A stretch of DNA of 64,000 nucleotides, from the NCBI GenBank assembly GCA_951799445.1, contig OX637292.1:4591296-4655295 (forward strand). The letters are read 5' to 3'. The translations under genes and the position numbers were made by a program. This document shows, piece after piece, positions 23,612 through 34,528 of this stretch. The notes under the pieces are model-generated. The model worked only from the letters and a program-made list of their open reading frames with translations. It was not told where the DNA came from and ran no database searches. The stretch's first letter is position 1, and each line of letters begins with the position of its first letter. Origin of the DNA: Pseudisothecium myosuroides. Taxonomy: Eukaryota > Streptophyta > Bryopsida > Hypnales > Lembophyllaceae.

Positions 23612-23942
23612 GTTAGAAAAAATCCCTACCAACGAGACATTATGTAGGAATTGTGGATAATACTTTGCTACAACTGTATTATAAGCTAGGATAGGATATA
23701 CGGTAGGAGGATAGGATATAATAGAATAGAATAGGATAGGATACCCAGGATAGGTATTAGACACGTGTCTACGACAATGAAATATTTTTATTGTAATTCA
23801 TTCAAAAGTTTTGAACAAACAAAATAAATTAATTCTTCCCTGATAACAAATAGTAAAGGTTCTTTGAATAATTTTACTCCATATGAATGTGTCATAAAAC
23901 AACAATTTAGGAAAGTTGTGAAGTATATCGGCAAAAGTTGGA

Positions 23943-25159
23943 GGTTTTAGTTTTTAGCAAGGCAGTTGCAAGAAACACTTCACATTTTTCCATCAAAAAT
24001 GTAGTGTCTGGAAATAGGGATTTGCAATAGTATGTAATAATACCAGTGTTTTGTGTTAGCCACCCCCCAACATATCTAAACCGTCAATTTAGGGCACTTG
24101 CAGATGTAAACCATCGATATTGGTACTATGCTGAACTCTACAATACAACAGATTACTACGGAGTACTAAAAAACCACTGGATGCAAAAAATAGCATAAAA
24201 GGGGTCTGTGGAGTTTTTCATTTTTAGTAATTTAGAAAAATTTCAAAAAGAGTCTGTAGAAAAGTCTATTTTGCTAGAGAAGATTGCGCTCTCATTGCAC
24301 CCAAAAAATTCATAGAGGAAATGTTTTCCCTCTTCTTAGCCTTTGCGCAAAGGAAGGTCACTTTGACCCCATTTGTGCATCTGACATGTTGATATTTCCA
24401 AAAAAACTCATTGTCAACTATTATAATGTTAGTAAACCTCCATCATGTCCAATGTGTGGCTTCAAATTTGCATTTTTGGATAAGGAATAGGACTAAGAAC
24501 CTTAAAAATAGCCAAGGTAGACATCCAATTGGGGGCGAGTTAGAAATAGTAAAATAATTTGAAAATATTTTAAAAATTTATTCAAAATTCGAAACTACAG
24601 CATCTACCTTCAATCCAAATTTCATGCCAAACAAACAAATGAAGCAAATATTATGAGCAAAAAACCACTAGCCTGAAGAATAGAGGACCAAAAATAGGAC
24701 AAGTGTTTTTGGCAATCCCCCTGCATCCATCTCAGATAGATTGCTCTATAAATCTTCTTAGAGGATTGAGAATCATGAATCACCAAGTACAATTATTGAA
24801 TAGCCAAAAAAAATGAATGAAGAACTGATTACCAATAGAAATTTAATTCTTTTCAGACTCCAATATCCAAAAATCAAGATTTAGGACCTTCAATTAGGTG
24901 TCACCAATAGTGCAGAGACCAATAGAGACCTAGTTGGATTTCTAAACAACAAAAGCATATTTAATTGCTTGTGTTAATAAAAATTTGTATGATGGTCATC
25001 AATTGAGGAATCCAAAATATTTCTTACCAAAACCTCATTACTAAAGTTTATGAGTAAAATTACGAATATCCATTGTTTAAATTAAATTAAAACAAACTTA
25101 AACAATTTTTTATTGGAAAAAGGTCACATTCCACAAAAACACAACTTTACTTTCAAGTG
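23943..25159. other. Spacer between the inverted arms
   Basis: About 1.2 kb of AT-rich sequence separates the two divergent genes. A 68-codon frame at 24284-24490 (plus) has a single CPMCGF pair and no other feature; I do not call it a gene. Promoter elements for either direction may lie in the arms rather than here. Confidence 0.5.
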
Positions 25160-25468
25160 ACAATGGCTTTTGCTGATGTACTTCACAACTTTCCTAGATT
25201 GTTGTTTTATGACACATTCTTATGGAGTAAAATTATTCAAAGAACCTTTACTATTTGTTATCATGGAAGATTTAATTTATTTTGTTTGTTCAAAATTTTT
25301 CAACGAATTACAATAAAAAACATTTCATTATCGTAGACACGTGTCTAATACCTATCTTGGGTATCCTATCCTATCCTCCTACCGTATATCCTAGCTTATA
25401 ATATAGTTGTAGCAAAGTATTATCCACAATCCCTACATAATGTCTCGTTGGTAGGGATTTTTTCTAAC

Positions 25469-25476
25469 TATATAAG
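25469..25476 (+). promoter_or_regulatory. TATA box, right repeat-peptide gene
   Basis: TATATAAG, the same motif and context as 23604-23611. It now lies about 5.7 kb upstream of the coding start because of the transposon insertion. The partner's candidate donor GTAGCT reads ATAGCT here (about 25587). Confidence 0.5.
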
Positions 25477-26554
25477 TACCGGCATGCTCTTCCACTTTTC
25501 CATTATTTGCCTCTTTGCTCTTCATTGCTTAGTGTTGTTTTTTGCTTTTTGCTTGGATACTAGTGATCGTACTAGCAAATTGCAAGATAGCTTTCCTTCC
25601 ATCTTTGACTTTATCTACTTTACAATTGATACGCCTCTTTGTTCTTCACTTCAATTGTTTCTTTTCATGCCGTCTTGTTGACATGCTTTAAATTTTTTTT
25701 GTCACACCTTGTGATTTGATTGTTTGGATCTTTTATGTTGTTCAATTGCAATTTCTTTTGGATTATTCTTTAATCTTTATGTTGCACTTCTATTGCGCAT
25801 TTGTGGAGTGTCTTTAATAGTACTGCACAATCTTTAAGGATCACGCTTTTGTTGCACATTGACATCATACCTTAGGATTGATTTTTTTGGTACTTGTGAC
25901 AACTTCCAATGGTTTTGTATTTGTTGCACCTTAGAAGGATGTTTTAAAGTTGTCTTTTCATTGAGTTATACTTTCGAAATACACTAGATCAAATGTGCAT
26001 GCTCGGGGGGGCACTTAGTGCATTTTAAAAACGACGTGCGGCATAATTTAGATAGGACTTTATTCATCTAGGATAAAATTTCTAAAAGTCTTACAAATAA
26101 TTTAGTGAACACTAAATGTAGAGGAATCCATTATAAATAATATAGTTAGCCTATAAATCTGGTTCATTACAATTTTGTACATATAATATAGAGGCTGGAA
26201 ATATAGATCCCATGTAGTGTATTTACTACAACACTTATGTATAGTACAACAATATAAGTAGGTGGTCGCCTTTCAATGCAAATCCCCAAAATGAAAGAGC
26301 CAAGAAACTCAAAACCTTCTTGAAAAAAAGGCCACATAGCCATTTGTCTGAAATCCAAAAAACAAACTCGCAGGTAGTATTTAGCCTTGCCCCAAGGAAG
26401 GCTCAAGCTAACATCAGCTAAGGTAAAGGCAAACTTGTCTAATCAGTCATGTGTTCCAAATCAACATGGTGGTTTCTTGATGTGGGGATCCAGACTAATT
26501 ACCCAATAATCAAGGCTGTGTTGGGCAAAAAGGCTCCAAATTAGTTTGTATTAA

Positions 26555-27489
26555 CCCCTAAAGGACCGGCATGCCTTTTTTGGTAGTATAGAAATTTTGG
26601 GCAGGTACGTGTGACCAGAGATTTTAATATTTTAAGCTGAAATTTTAATAGAAGGTGGGCGCAAGGAATATCTTTCATATGCACTAAATTTCAGGCCATT
26701 TGGAAATAGGAGTCAAAAGTTATGGCCAAATATGTTACTTTTTTTCGTAACTGGGCAGTCTGGGCAGCAAAAAAATTTTGGCAAAAATTTGATTTTTTTT
26801 TTTTAATATTTATTTTCTCATAGATTATATTTTTGTCTATCTAAAAAGCTTTGATTCATTTCATTTGGGTTTGTTATGAGAAAGTTATGGACATTCTTGT
26901 TTTTCGGGCAGTTAGAGCATCTTCTTGAAAAAAATAACTTGTAGGAATCATTTCTAAATGCTATTTTTGCAATTTTTCAAAAAAAATAAATTCTCATGGT
27001 TTAGTTTACTTGCTAGAACAATCTCACCATTGGGATTAGTGTATTTTAATTCCATCTAAAATATATTAATATTTTAGATTTTCATTCTATCTCATACCTA
27101 CTTCTAGTGAATAATTTTTTTAGGAATGATAATTAAGTTTTTTTGAATATATTTTTTTTTCCTAGACTCTCAACTCAATTCTCCACTATAAACATCTGAA
27201 GCTCTAAACTCTGTAGTGCAAAAGCTTTAAGTTAAAAATGTTCAAAGTCAAAAAATCTAGTCCCGCAATGTGCTGAAATACTTGTTTTTTCCACTTTAAA
27301 CGCAGATATCTTGCAATCTGAGTGGTCAAAAATTCTGAAATTTTTTCTACACATTCTCATACTAGTTAGGTGTAAGATCCTATAGTTAGATGTGCAAAAA
27401 AAACATTTTTCAAACATTTTTACTCCTTGCTATAGAAATGGCAGTTTTGAGTGTTTTTTGGCAGAAAAATGGCCTTGGACCTTTAGGGG
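26555..27489. mobile_element. TTAA-flanked MITE family 1, copy A (935 bp)
   Basis: TTAA duplications at 26551-26554 and 27490-27493; ends CCCCTAAAGGACC and GGACCTTTAGGGG. TTAA target plus CCC ends is typical of piggyBac. Non-coding; the short frames inside are AT-rich noise. Confidence 0.85.
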
Positions 27490-27653
27490 TTAACCCACCT
27501 CATCAATAAGCAGATGCTTGTGTCATATCTGACATATATAAGTTACATTTGCGCATAATTAAAATCCAGAGATGGATGATACTAGCTATTTGGAGGTTGA
27601 AAAATAAATATTGTAGACTTGGTAAATTCATCTGTCAAAAACGGTTACATTAA

Positions 27654-28296
27654 CCCCTAAATACCTAAGGCATCAAATTCTGGTGTTGAGAATACTTGGA
27701 AGTTAAATAAAATCTAATCAAGTTGCTATTTTTAGTAGTTTATATTTTTATAATTTTTTTTTTTTGAAGTCTAGTTTTAGCATCAAAAATTCAATTTTGA
27801 AAATGATTGATTATAATTTTTCTATTCAAGATTTTGTGCAAGGGTACCCATTGTAATCTTGACTTTCCATAGTGTTGAGGGCTCTTGGAAATGAGCCTCA
27901 AATACACTAGATCTTGGAGGAAAAATCACATTAGAAATTCATTAGAAGTTCATTAAAAAATTGTAGAGTAGATTTGAGAAGCCATAAAGTGATTGGCATT
28001 ATGCATATTAGGCCCTTTAACCTCATATTTTTAGGGTGACCAACTTTTAGATTTGGCATGTAGAAAAAAGATTAAAAGGAATCTTAGTTTTAACACCCTT
28101 ATGATCAAACATTATAATCTTTCAATCTATAAATGATATTGTTATGTTTTTTTTCCTATGTGATCTTTCATATGTCTCAATTGAAATTGTATGGTTATAA
28201 TTCAAAAAAAATTGATACAACTTATCAAAATGTTGACTTTTTGTTCAATTTAGAGCAATTCCTAGAAGCTCAAAAAAAAACTTGGGCATTTAGGGG
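27654..28296. mobile_element. TTAA-flanked MITE family 2, type copy (643 bp)
   Basis: TTAA at 27650-27653 and 28297-28300; ends CCCCTAAATACCTAAG and CTTGGGCATTTAGGGG. The interior differs from family 1. Decayed relatives lie at 14447-15133, 36932-37585 and about 39110-39640. Confidence 0.8.
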
Positions 28297-28407
28297 TTAA
28301 AATACCATAGGAGGTAGTTTGACTATAAGCTATTGTGGTGGAGTCTGTTAGGTAGGTACACCCAAAAAATGCCACTTTTTGCTACTCAGACAATTTACTA
28401 TTATTAA

Positions 28408-29340
28408 CCCCTAAAGGACCATTGTCCCTACGGGGGACAAATGCGTTTTCGGGCAGGTACCTACGGGCTGAAATTTTCTCCTGATTTTTTGAAACTTTTT
28501 TTGGAGGTAGAAAAACTGATTAGCTTCAAGGGAATATAATTTTTTTCACAATCGGTGCCCGAGAAAAAAAGTTATGACCATATAAGCTCAAAACAGGCTA
28601 CGGGGGGCAGCTCGGGCAGCAAAAAAAAAGGGACAAAAATTTGAATTTTTTTTTTTAATATTTTTTTTCTCATAGATTATATTTTTGGCTTTCTGGAAAG
28701 CTTTGATTCATTTCATTTGGATATGTTATGAGAAAGTTATGGACATTCTTGTTTTTCGGGCAGTTAAAGCATCTTCTTGAAAAAAATAACTTTGGGATTC
28801 ATTTCTGAATGCAATTTTTCAAATTTTTCAATTTTTTTTTTTTTGGATGGTCTGATTTACTTGTTAGAACAATCTCACCATTGGGATTAGTGCATTTTAA
28901 TTCCATCTAAAATATATGAATATTTTAGATTTTCCTTCTATCTTGTACCTACATCTACTTAACAATTTTTTTAAGAATGATAATTAAGTGTTTTTTTAAT
29001 ATTATTTTTTTTCTAGACTCTCAACTCAATTCTCCACTATAAAAAATAAAATCTCAAAACTCTGTAGTGCAAAAATTTTAAGTTAAAAATGTTTAAAGTC
29101 AAAAAATCTAGTCCCGCAATGTGCTGAAAAACTTGTTTTTTTCACTTTAAATGCAAATATCTTGCAATCTGTGCGGTCAAAAATTCTAAAAAAAATTCCA
29201 CACATTCTTATACTAGTTAGGTGTAAGATCCTACGGTTGGATGTGAAAAAAAAACATTTTTCAATTATTTTTATTCTTTGCTATAGAATTGGCAGTTTTC
29301 AGTGTTTTTTGGCAGAAAAAGGGCCTCGGTCCTTTAGGGG
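28408..29340. mobile_element. TTAA-flanked MITE family 1, copy C (933 bp)
   Basis: TTAA at 28404-28407 and 29341-29344; ends CCCCTAAAGGACCATTG and CGGTCCTTTAGGGG. Same orientation as copy A, opposite to copies D and E. Confidence 0.88.
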
Positions 29341-29613
29341 TTAAATTGGTCAGATTCACATATTTTCTTATTAGCAAGTGAAATGAGGTTCCAATGCACT
29401 AGAAAACGTGGCATTTGGATATTGTATGCAAAAATTATTAAGGAACAAAGTTTGGTTATAAAAACCTTTCTTCCATATAGGTACAAAACTGATTTTGGAG
29501 ATGTACACATAGTAAAGATGGCGGTTTAAGGTCAATGGCACATTTGGGTGCACCTACCTTATCATCAAATTTGCCAAATTATGTCCCACATTAGATCATA
29601 TCAAAAACTTTAA

Positions 29614-30539
29614 CCCCTAAAGGACCGAGGCTTTTTTTCTACCAAAAAACACTGAAAACTGCAATTTCTATAGCAAAGAGTAAAACATTTTGAAAAATGT
29701 TTTTTTTTCACATCCAACCGTAGGATCTTACACCTAACTAGTATAAGAGAGTGCAGAATTTTTTTTAAATTTTTCGACCGCACAGATTGCAAGATATTTG
29801 CATTTAAAGTGAAAAAAACAAGTTTTTCAACACATTGCGGGACTAGATTTTTTGACCTTAAACATTTTTAACTCAAAATTTTTGCACTACAGAGTTTTGA
29901 GGTTTTAATTGTTATAGTGGAGGATTGAGTTGAGAGTCTAGAAAAAAAAATTCAAAAAAAACTTAATTATCATTCTTAAAAAAATTGTTAAGTAGATGTA
30001 GGTACAAGATAGAAGGAAAATCTAAAACATTCATATATTTTAGATGGAATTAAAATGCACTAATCCCAATGGTGAGATTGTTCTAAGAAGTTAATCAGAC
30101 CATGCAAAAAAAAAAAATTGAAAAATTTGAAAAATTGCATTCAGAAATGAATCCTAAAGTTATTTTTTTCAAGAAGATGCTTTAATTGCCCGAAAAACAA
30201 GAATGTCCATAACTTTCTCATAACATATCCAAATGAAATGAATCAAAGCTTTCCAAATAGCCAAAAATATAATCTATGAGAAAAAAAATACTAAAAAAAA
30301 AATTTAGATTTTTGTCCATTTTTTTTGCTGCTCGAGCTGCCCCCCGTCCCCTGTTTTGAGCTTATATGGTCATAACTTTTTTTCCCGGGCACCGATTGTG
30401 AAAAAAATTATATTCCCTTGAAGCTAATCAGCTTTCCTACCTCCAAAAAAAGTTTCAAAAAATCAGGAGAAATTTTCAGCCCATAGGTACCTGCCCAAAA
30501 ACGCATTTGTCCCCCGTAGGAACAATGGTCCTTTAGGGG
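29614..30539. mobile_element. TTAA-flanked MITE family 1, copy D (926 bp)
   Basis: TTAA at 29610-29613 and 30540-30543. It is inverted relative to copy C only about 270 bp away and very similar to it, so the pair forms a roughly 930-bp inverted repeat. Confidence 0.88.
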
Positions 30540-31199
30540 TTAAACAAAGAGAAGAATTGATTATGCTAATAGTTATAGGCATTTTGGGACCTTTCTAAGA
30601 TTAGTTAAAAAAATTTGAAATTGAATTGCTATAGTCACTAGAATGTGTACTATTGGTACATTGGTCCTTGCAAACTTTACCTCTATGTCATGATTGCTTT
30701 TAGAGTACAATCCGACCTTTAAAGTATACTACCTTATACGTGGACAGATTTTTTATCACACATGCCAACAAATTGCATGAAAAAAAATTGAATGTCATGT
30801 AAGATTTTTGGGTACTTTTTTCCTAAACACTTTTGCTTTCACCTTGCTTTCAACTACCTATTTTACATTATAAGGAATATAGCCTACCAAAGATTCCACT
30901 AACATCAACATTATAAGTAAGGATAGAGTGCCATTATATAGGCCATTTTCAAAAATTAGTAATTATAGATACCCTTTTATTCCTACCCTGGAGGTAAATA
31001 GCCCCCCCAAAAATACCCCATCGCCGCACGTGGTGCACAAAAGTTACTAAGAGTGCCCCCCCAAGTGTGCATGTCTTTTTGTGATGCCCTTTCAAAGCAC
31101 TCTATAGATTACACAAAGCTTGTAGAATTGAACTTGCACTAACTAATTAATACATTGTTGTTGTTGCAAGTTCAGACACAAATCGTCATCATATTTACA

Positions 31200-31652
31200 A
31201 TGAAGGGCCTTTCGGTGGTTCTGGTATTTGCGGTGCTTGTGTTTATCATTCCTGGAGAAGGACGCCTTGTTCCAACTCCATGTTGGGACTTGCCCAACCC
31301 AAGACCGGATTGTGATCCCCACAACCCCATTCCAGCACGCCTCGTTCCAACTCCGTCTTGGGACTTGCCCAATCTGGGACCGGATTGCGATCCCCACAAC
31401 CCCATTTTGGCATGCACAGTTCCTACTCCATGCTGGGACTTGCCCAACCCAGGGCCAGATTGCGACCTCCACAACCCTCTTCCAGCATGCGTAGTTCCTA
31501 CTCCATGCTGGGACTTGCCCAACCCAGGACCGGATTGCGACCCCCACAACCCTATTCCGACACGCGCAGTTCCTACTCCATGCTGGGATTTGCCCAACCC
31601 GGGACCGGATTGCGACCCCCACAACCCCAACCCCGTAACTATGCTTCCATGA
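31200..31652 (+). CDS. Secreted Pro/Cys-rich 25-residue tandem-repeat precursor
   Basis: A 150-residue product starts at ATG 31200: signal peptide MKGLSVVLVFAVLVFIIPG, likely cut after GEG (about residue 21), then five tandem 25-residue repeats (residues 23-147) and a short MLP tail. The repeat core is VPTPCWDLPNPGPDCDPHNP, with two cysteines spaced CX9C around an invariant Trp-Asp-Leu, giving one possible disulphide loop per repeat. Repeat 2 has Ser for its first Cys; repeats 2 and 3 end in an extra Cys. Repeats 1 and 4 end in Arg, a possible processing point. There are no other domains. Two AG acceptor candidates (31170, 31175) lie just upstream, suggesting an intron in the leader, where the hAT-like element sits. 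I recognise no family; a repeated-peptide precursor or cell-wall/defence protein is inference. Confidence 0.8.
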   Translation: MKGLSVVLVFAVLVFIIPGEGRLVPTPCWDLPNPRPDCDPHNPIPARLVPTPSWDLPNLGPDCDPHNPILACTVPTPCWDLPNPGPDCDLHNPLPACVVPTPCWDLPNPGPDCDPHNPIPTRAVPTPCWDLPNPGPDCDPHNPNPVTMLP

Positions 31653-31901
31653 AGTGTTCAAGCAATGTCCATGTTGACAATTGTTTGTATTTGTGGATAA
31701 CATCAATTGTTAATCGTCCTCATGGATTGTCTAGGCTAGTCACTACAGTGCTAGCTTTTAAATTACATTATAATACCAAATGAAATGATTTTTGGAGCCT
31801 CGTAGTTGCTTCCTATAGTATTGCATAGTGTTGATCAACATGCCATGCATAGGATTTGTATATGGATAGCTACTACGCTTCTTTTGGAAATTTCATTTGA
31901 A

Positions 31902-31911
31902 AATAAATAAA
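31902..31911 (+). terminator. Poly(A) signals, right repeat-peptide gene
   Basis: Overlapping AATAAA hexamers in AAATAAATAAA, about 250 bp after the stop and conserved in the other arm. Confidence 0.55.
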
Positions 31912-32322
31912 GCTTGTGCCCCTTGACTCATTCTCAAGTGCAACCAAGTGTCTTTCAACTCTTTGAAAAATTGTTCAAACCTTGCGTCTTCTATTTTTCT
32001 ATTTTGTATCATCTTGTGATGTTTGTTGTTTTGAGCTTTATAAGTTGGAAAGCGGAGAGAGTGTAAAAAATGCTTTATGCCAACAATCTCCTCAATGCAA
32101 GTGCTTTCAATGAAAATACCCTTAAAAGACCTTTCAATGCTAAAAGAAACTTGCCAACTTTATGAACACAGATAAACAAGTATGGTAGTTTCACTTAAAA
32201 TTGCTTGAACTTATTTTTAGTCTCTTTTTATCTTTGAGTGACCATAAATGAATATAGTATGGTCTAATTGATTGATGAAGTGGTATTTTGTACACCCTTT
32301 CTTCTAAAATTTATTGTCCCCG

Positions 32323-32536
32323 GATGGAGTGTTTTCCCAATTTTAAGGTGACTTTTAAGATTCTCACAAAAAAATTAGTACCTTTTGTCGGCATTTGGAT
32401 ATGCATATGTATTTTTATGATGGCCACAAGCTATGCAATCTATCTAGAAAGACAAAGGAGGGAATTCCTACAAAGTAGTGGATATGGGAAACTTGGAGAG
32501 ATCAATTTCAATTTTTTAGAAAACTACGTGAGTTAA
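32323..32536 (+). CDS. Possible 70-aa single-span membrane protein
   Basis: An ATG-started frame has one clear hydrophobic segment (LVPFVGIWICICIFMMATSY) followed by a basic patch (ERQRRE). It lies just outside the inverted duplication. There is no family match and no second copy to test conservation; it may be a chance frame. Confidence 0.2.
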
Positions 32537-32610
32537 AAGATCGGACTATTCATTTAATTCCAAGGGGGGGATTTTAATAATATAGGGCTATTATAGGGTC
32601 CATGAAATGC

Positions 32611-32616
32611 TACATA

Positions 32617-32688
<72 letters not shown>

Positions 32689-32694
32689 TATGTA
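32611..32694. repeat. (TA)n microsatellite within a palindrome
   Basis: About 66 bp of pure TA is bracketed by TACATACTCA and its complement TGAGTATGTA, making the whole 84-bp tract self-complementary. It can extrude as a cruciform and is prone to length change. Confidence 0.85.
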
Positions 32695-33044
32695 AATTAG
32701 GGTATGTAGAAACATCATGTCGTTTTTTTATGAATAAGTTTGCCTTGATAGATAGGGACTATGTAAATTTTGCATAGTACAGTGATTATAGATGTGGACA
32801 AATAGTGTAGATGTTAAAATGGACAAATTTTAAAAAATCTGCGATGAAGGGTGGTTGACTTAAATTGTGTTTTAGTATTGGTAGTGTATATATCAAAAAG
32901 TGTAAGACATTGACCACAAGTGGCAGAAATTATTACATTGCTTAAATAGGGAGATTTACCTTAATGTATTCAATGAACTAAAAAGGTTATACATACAAAG
33001 ATAGAGTTTATAGTACATTTAACTTCAATCTTTGAAGCCATATG

Positions 33045-34187
33045 TGCTAATCCCTTAAGTCACATTGTACCCTTGGAGGAACAAAATGGATCTGGGGCAA
33101 GGTTGCTAAATGTCAATATTTGTTCTGAGTTTTTTTAAACTCTTTGTGAAGATAAGAAAACACGTTAGCTTTTAGAGAATATTATTTTTATTTCATCAAT
33201 ATCTGAAAACAAAATTTATGGCACAATAAGTCCCAATTTTATTTTACTAGGCAAAAGAAAACCCCTCAAAAGTCAAAATTCTAAAATATAAAATACAATT
33301 TTTTTATCACAGATTTTATTTTTATCTACATTATATTCCATTTGGATTAATAATAATATGAAAGTTATAGACAATCTTGTTTTTTGGGCAATCATAGTAT
33401 CTTTTTGAAAAATTACTTCTAGGATTCATTTTGAATTCAATTTTCAGAATTTTTCAAAAGTAAATTTTGTAACGTTAAAATCTCATGCTAGAAAAATCTC
33501 TCCATTGATATTTGTGTGTTTCATTTCCATTTTAGAGCTATTAACGCTTTAGTATTTTCTTCAATCTTGAACCTACTTCTACTTAATAATTTTTTAATAA
33601 GTGAATATTAAGTGAGATTTTTTTTTTAAATCTTTTTTCTAATCTCTGAACTCTATTTTCAACACAAATTAATTATAAATTCAAAATCAATAGTGCAAAA
33701 GTTTAAGCTAAGAAGATTCAAAGTCAAAAAATCTAGTCGAGCAAGGATTGATGACCATATTTGTTATATTGAGACTTTTTGCAGATTTTGAGACAGAATG
33801 CTAGTTATTGTAAATTCTTATTGAAAAATATTAATTGAAACCAAAAATAAATAATTCTAAAATAGTGATTCTAAAATAAATTCTAAAAGTTGATATTGTT
33901 ACCTATTTATAAAAAAATACTAATAAAGAGATAAAGTGGTTTATCTTTGAGTCAAAGGTAAAAATGAGATTGTGAAAAGTCTCAATATAACAAATATGGT
34001 GCAATAAAACTTGTTTTCTTTACTTTAAATACAAATATCTTGCAATCTACAATGTCAAAGTTAAAAAAAAATATCCTACACATTGTTACACTAATCTAGT
34101 GTAAGATCCTATAGTTAGATAAGCAATAAAAAATAATTTTATTGAATGTTTTTTTATGGAAAACGACCTTGGAACTTTAGAAGTAAA
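33045..34187. mobile_element. Decayed TTAA-type MITE (family 1), interrupted
   Basis: Recognisable family 1 segments occur in order, for example 'gtcaaaaaatctagtc' (33722) and 'acaaatatcttgcaatct' (34031), with an end like CCTTGGAACTTTAGAAG at about 34170. The terminal TTAA motifs are lost. A 248-bp element is inserted in it. Confidence 0.6.
33753..34000. mobile_element. 248-bp MITE with ACCATATTTGTTATATTGAG ends
   Basis: The terminal inverted repeat, about 25 bp, is exact over ACCATATTTGTTATATTGAG. It splits the 'gcaatgtgctgaaa' region of the host MITE. The target duplication is unclear. Confidence 0.65.
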
Positions 34188-34528
34188 ATACACTCGGTCA
34201 TTTTGAATGGGATCTTTATGGAGTAGTTTGAGTGGAGGTTCTAAAGTGTTCAATGGAAAAACTTTTATTAAAACATACCATTTGGTCGATCAATGGCACT
34301 TAAATTGAAATGATTGTTGTTGGTTTCATGGTGTATACCCTATACATGTATGTAACATAGGAAAGAAGAAATTTGTGAAGAAGTGCACAAGGGCAAGATT
34401 CGATTGAACACTTAAATTTTAAATGTAAGATAGCCCTACTTAAAAAATCACATGATTGAATTTACAAAAATCATAGGATATTGGAAAAAGCTTTATTTGT
34501 AAAAATACGATCATATGAAATACAATAA

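Larger units (their letters stand above)
21860..23942. repeat. Left arm of inverted duplication carrying the repeat-peptide gene
   Basis: This arm is the reverse complement of 25160-32293 once the hAT-like insertion 26002-31065 is removed. Matches run from 'caaaataccacttcatc' (about 21861, against about 32290) to 'gtgaagtatatc' (about 23930, against about 25165). The arm is about 2.08 kb and holds gene, upstream region and 3' flank; the spacer between arms is about 1.2 kb. Confidence 0.85.
26002..31065. mobile_element. hAT-like non-autonomous transposon, 5.06 kb, 8-bp target duplication
   Basis: TGTGCATG flanks both ends (25994-26001 and 31066-31073) and occurs once at the matching empty site in the left arm (23079-23086, as CATGCACA). 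The ends read CTCGGGGGGGCACT and, from the other side, CTTGGGGGGGCACT, with a further shared ACGTGCGGC about 30 bp inside. An 8-bp duplication with short ends fits hAT best; P and Merlin are alternatives. About 1.6 kb is its own sequence; the rest is four nested TTAA-flanked MITEs. I see no transposase frame. Confidence 0.88.
25160..32293. repeat. Right arm of inverted duplication (interrupted)
   Basis: Reverse complement of 21860-23942 except for a 5.06-kb insertion. It contains, on the plus strand, the TATA box, a long leader, the insertion, the coding region and poly(A) signals. Confidence 0.85.

Noticed and set aside
23399..23764. Hydrophobic frame with signal-like start (MLFHFSIICLFALHC), mirrored at 25448-25681
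   Set aside because: Its ATG is about 8 bases after the TATA box, upstream of the expected transcription start. It more likely reflects a pyrimidine-rich leader.
29162..29344. Conserved 60-codon frames (MQSVRSKILKK type) in several MITE copies
   Set aside because: They are low-complexity, lie in non-coding MITEs and use non-ATG starts. Recurrence is explained by the repeat family.
31155..31783. Long open frames in all frames and both strands over the 75-bp repeats
   Set aside because: The repeat length is a multiple of three, so any frame free of stops in one unit stays open through all. Only one frame has a start codon with a signal peptide and a coherent Cys pattern.
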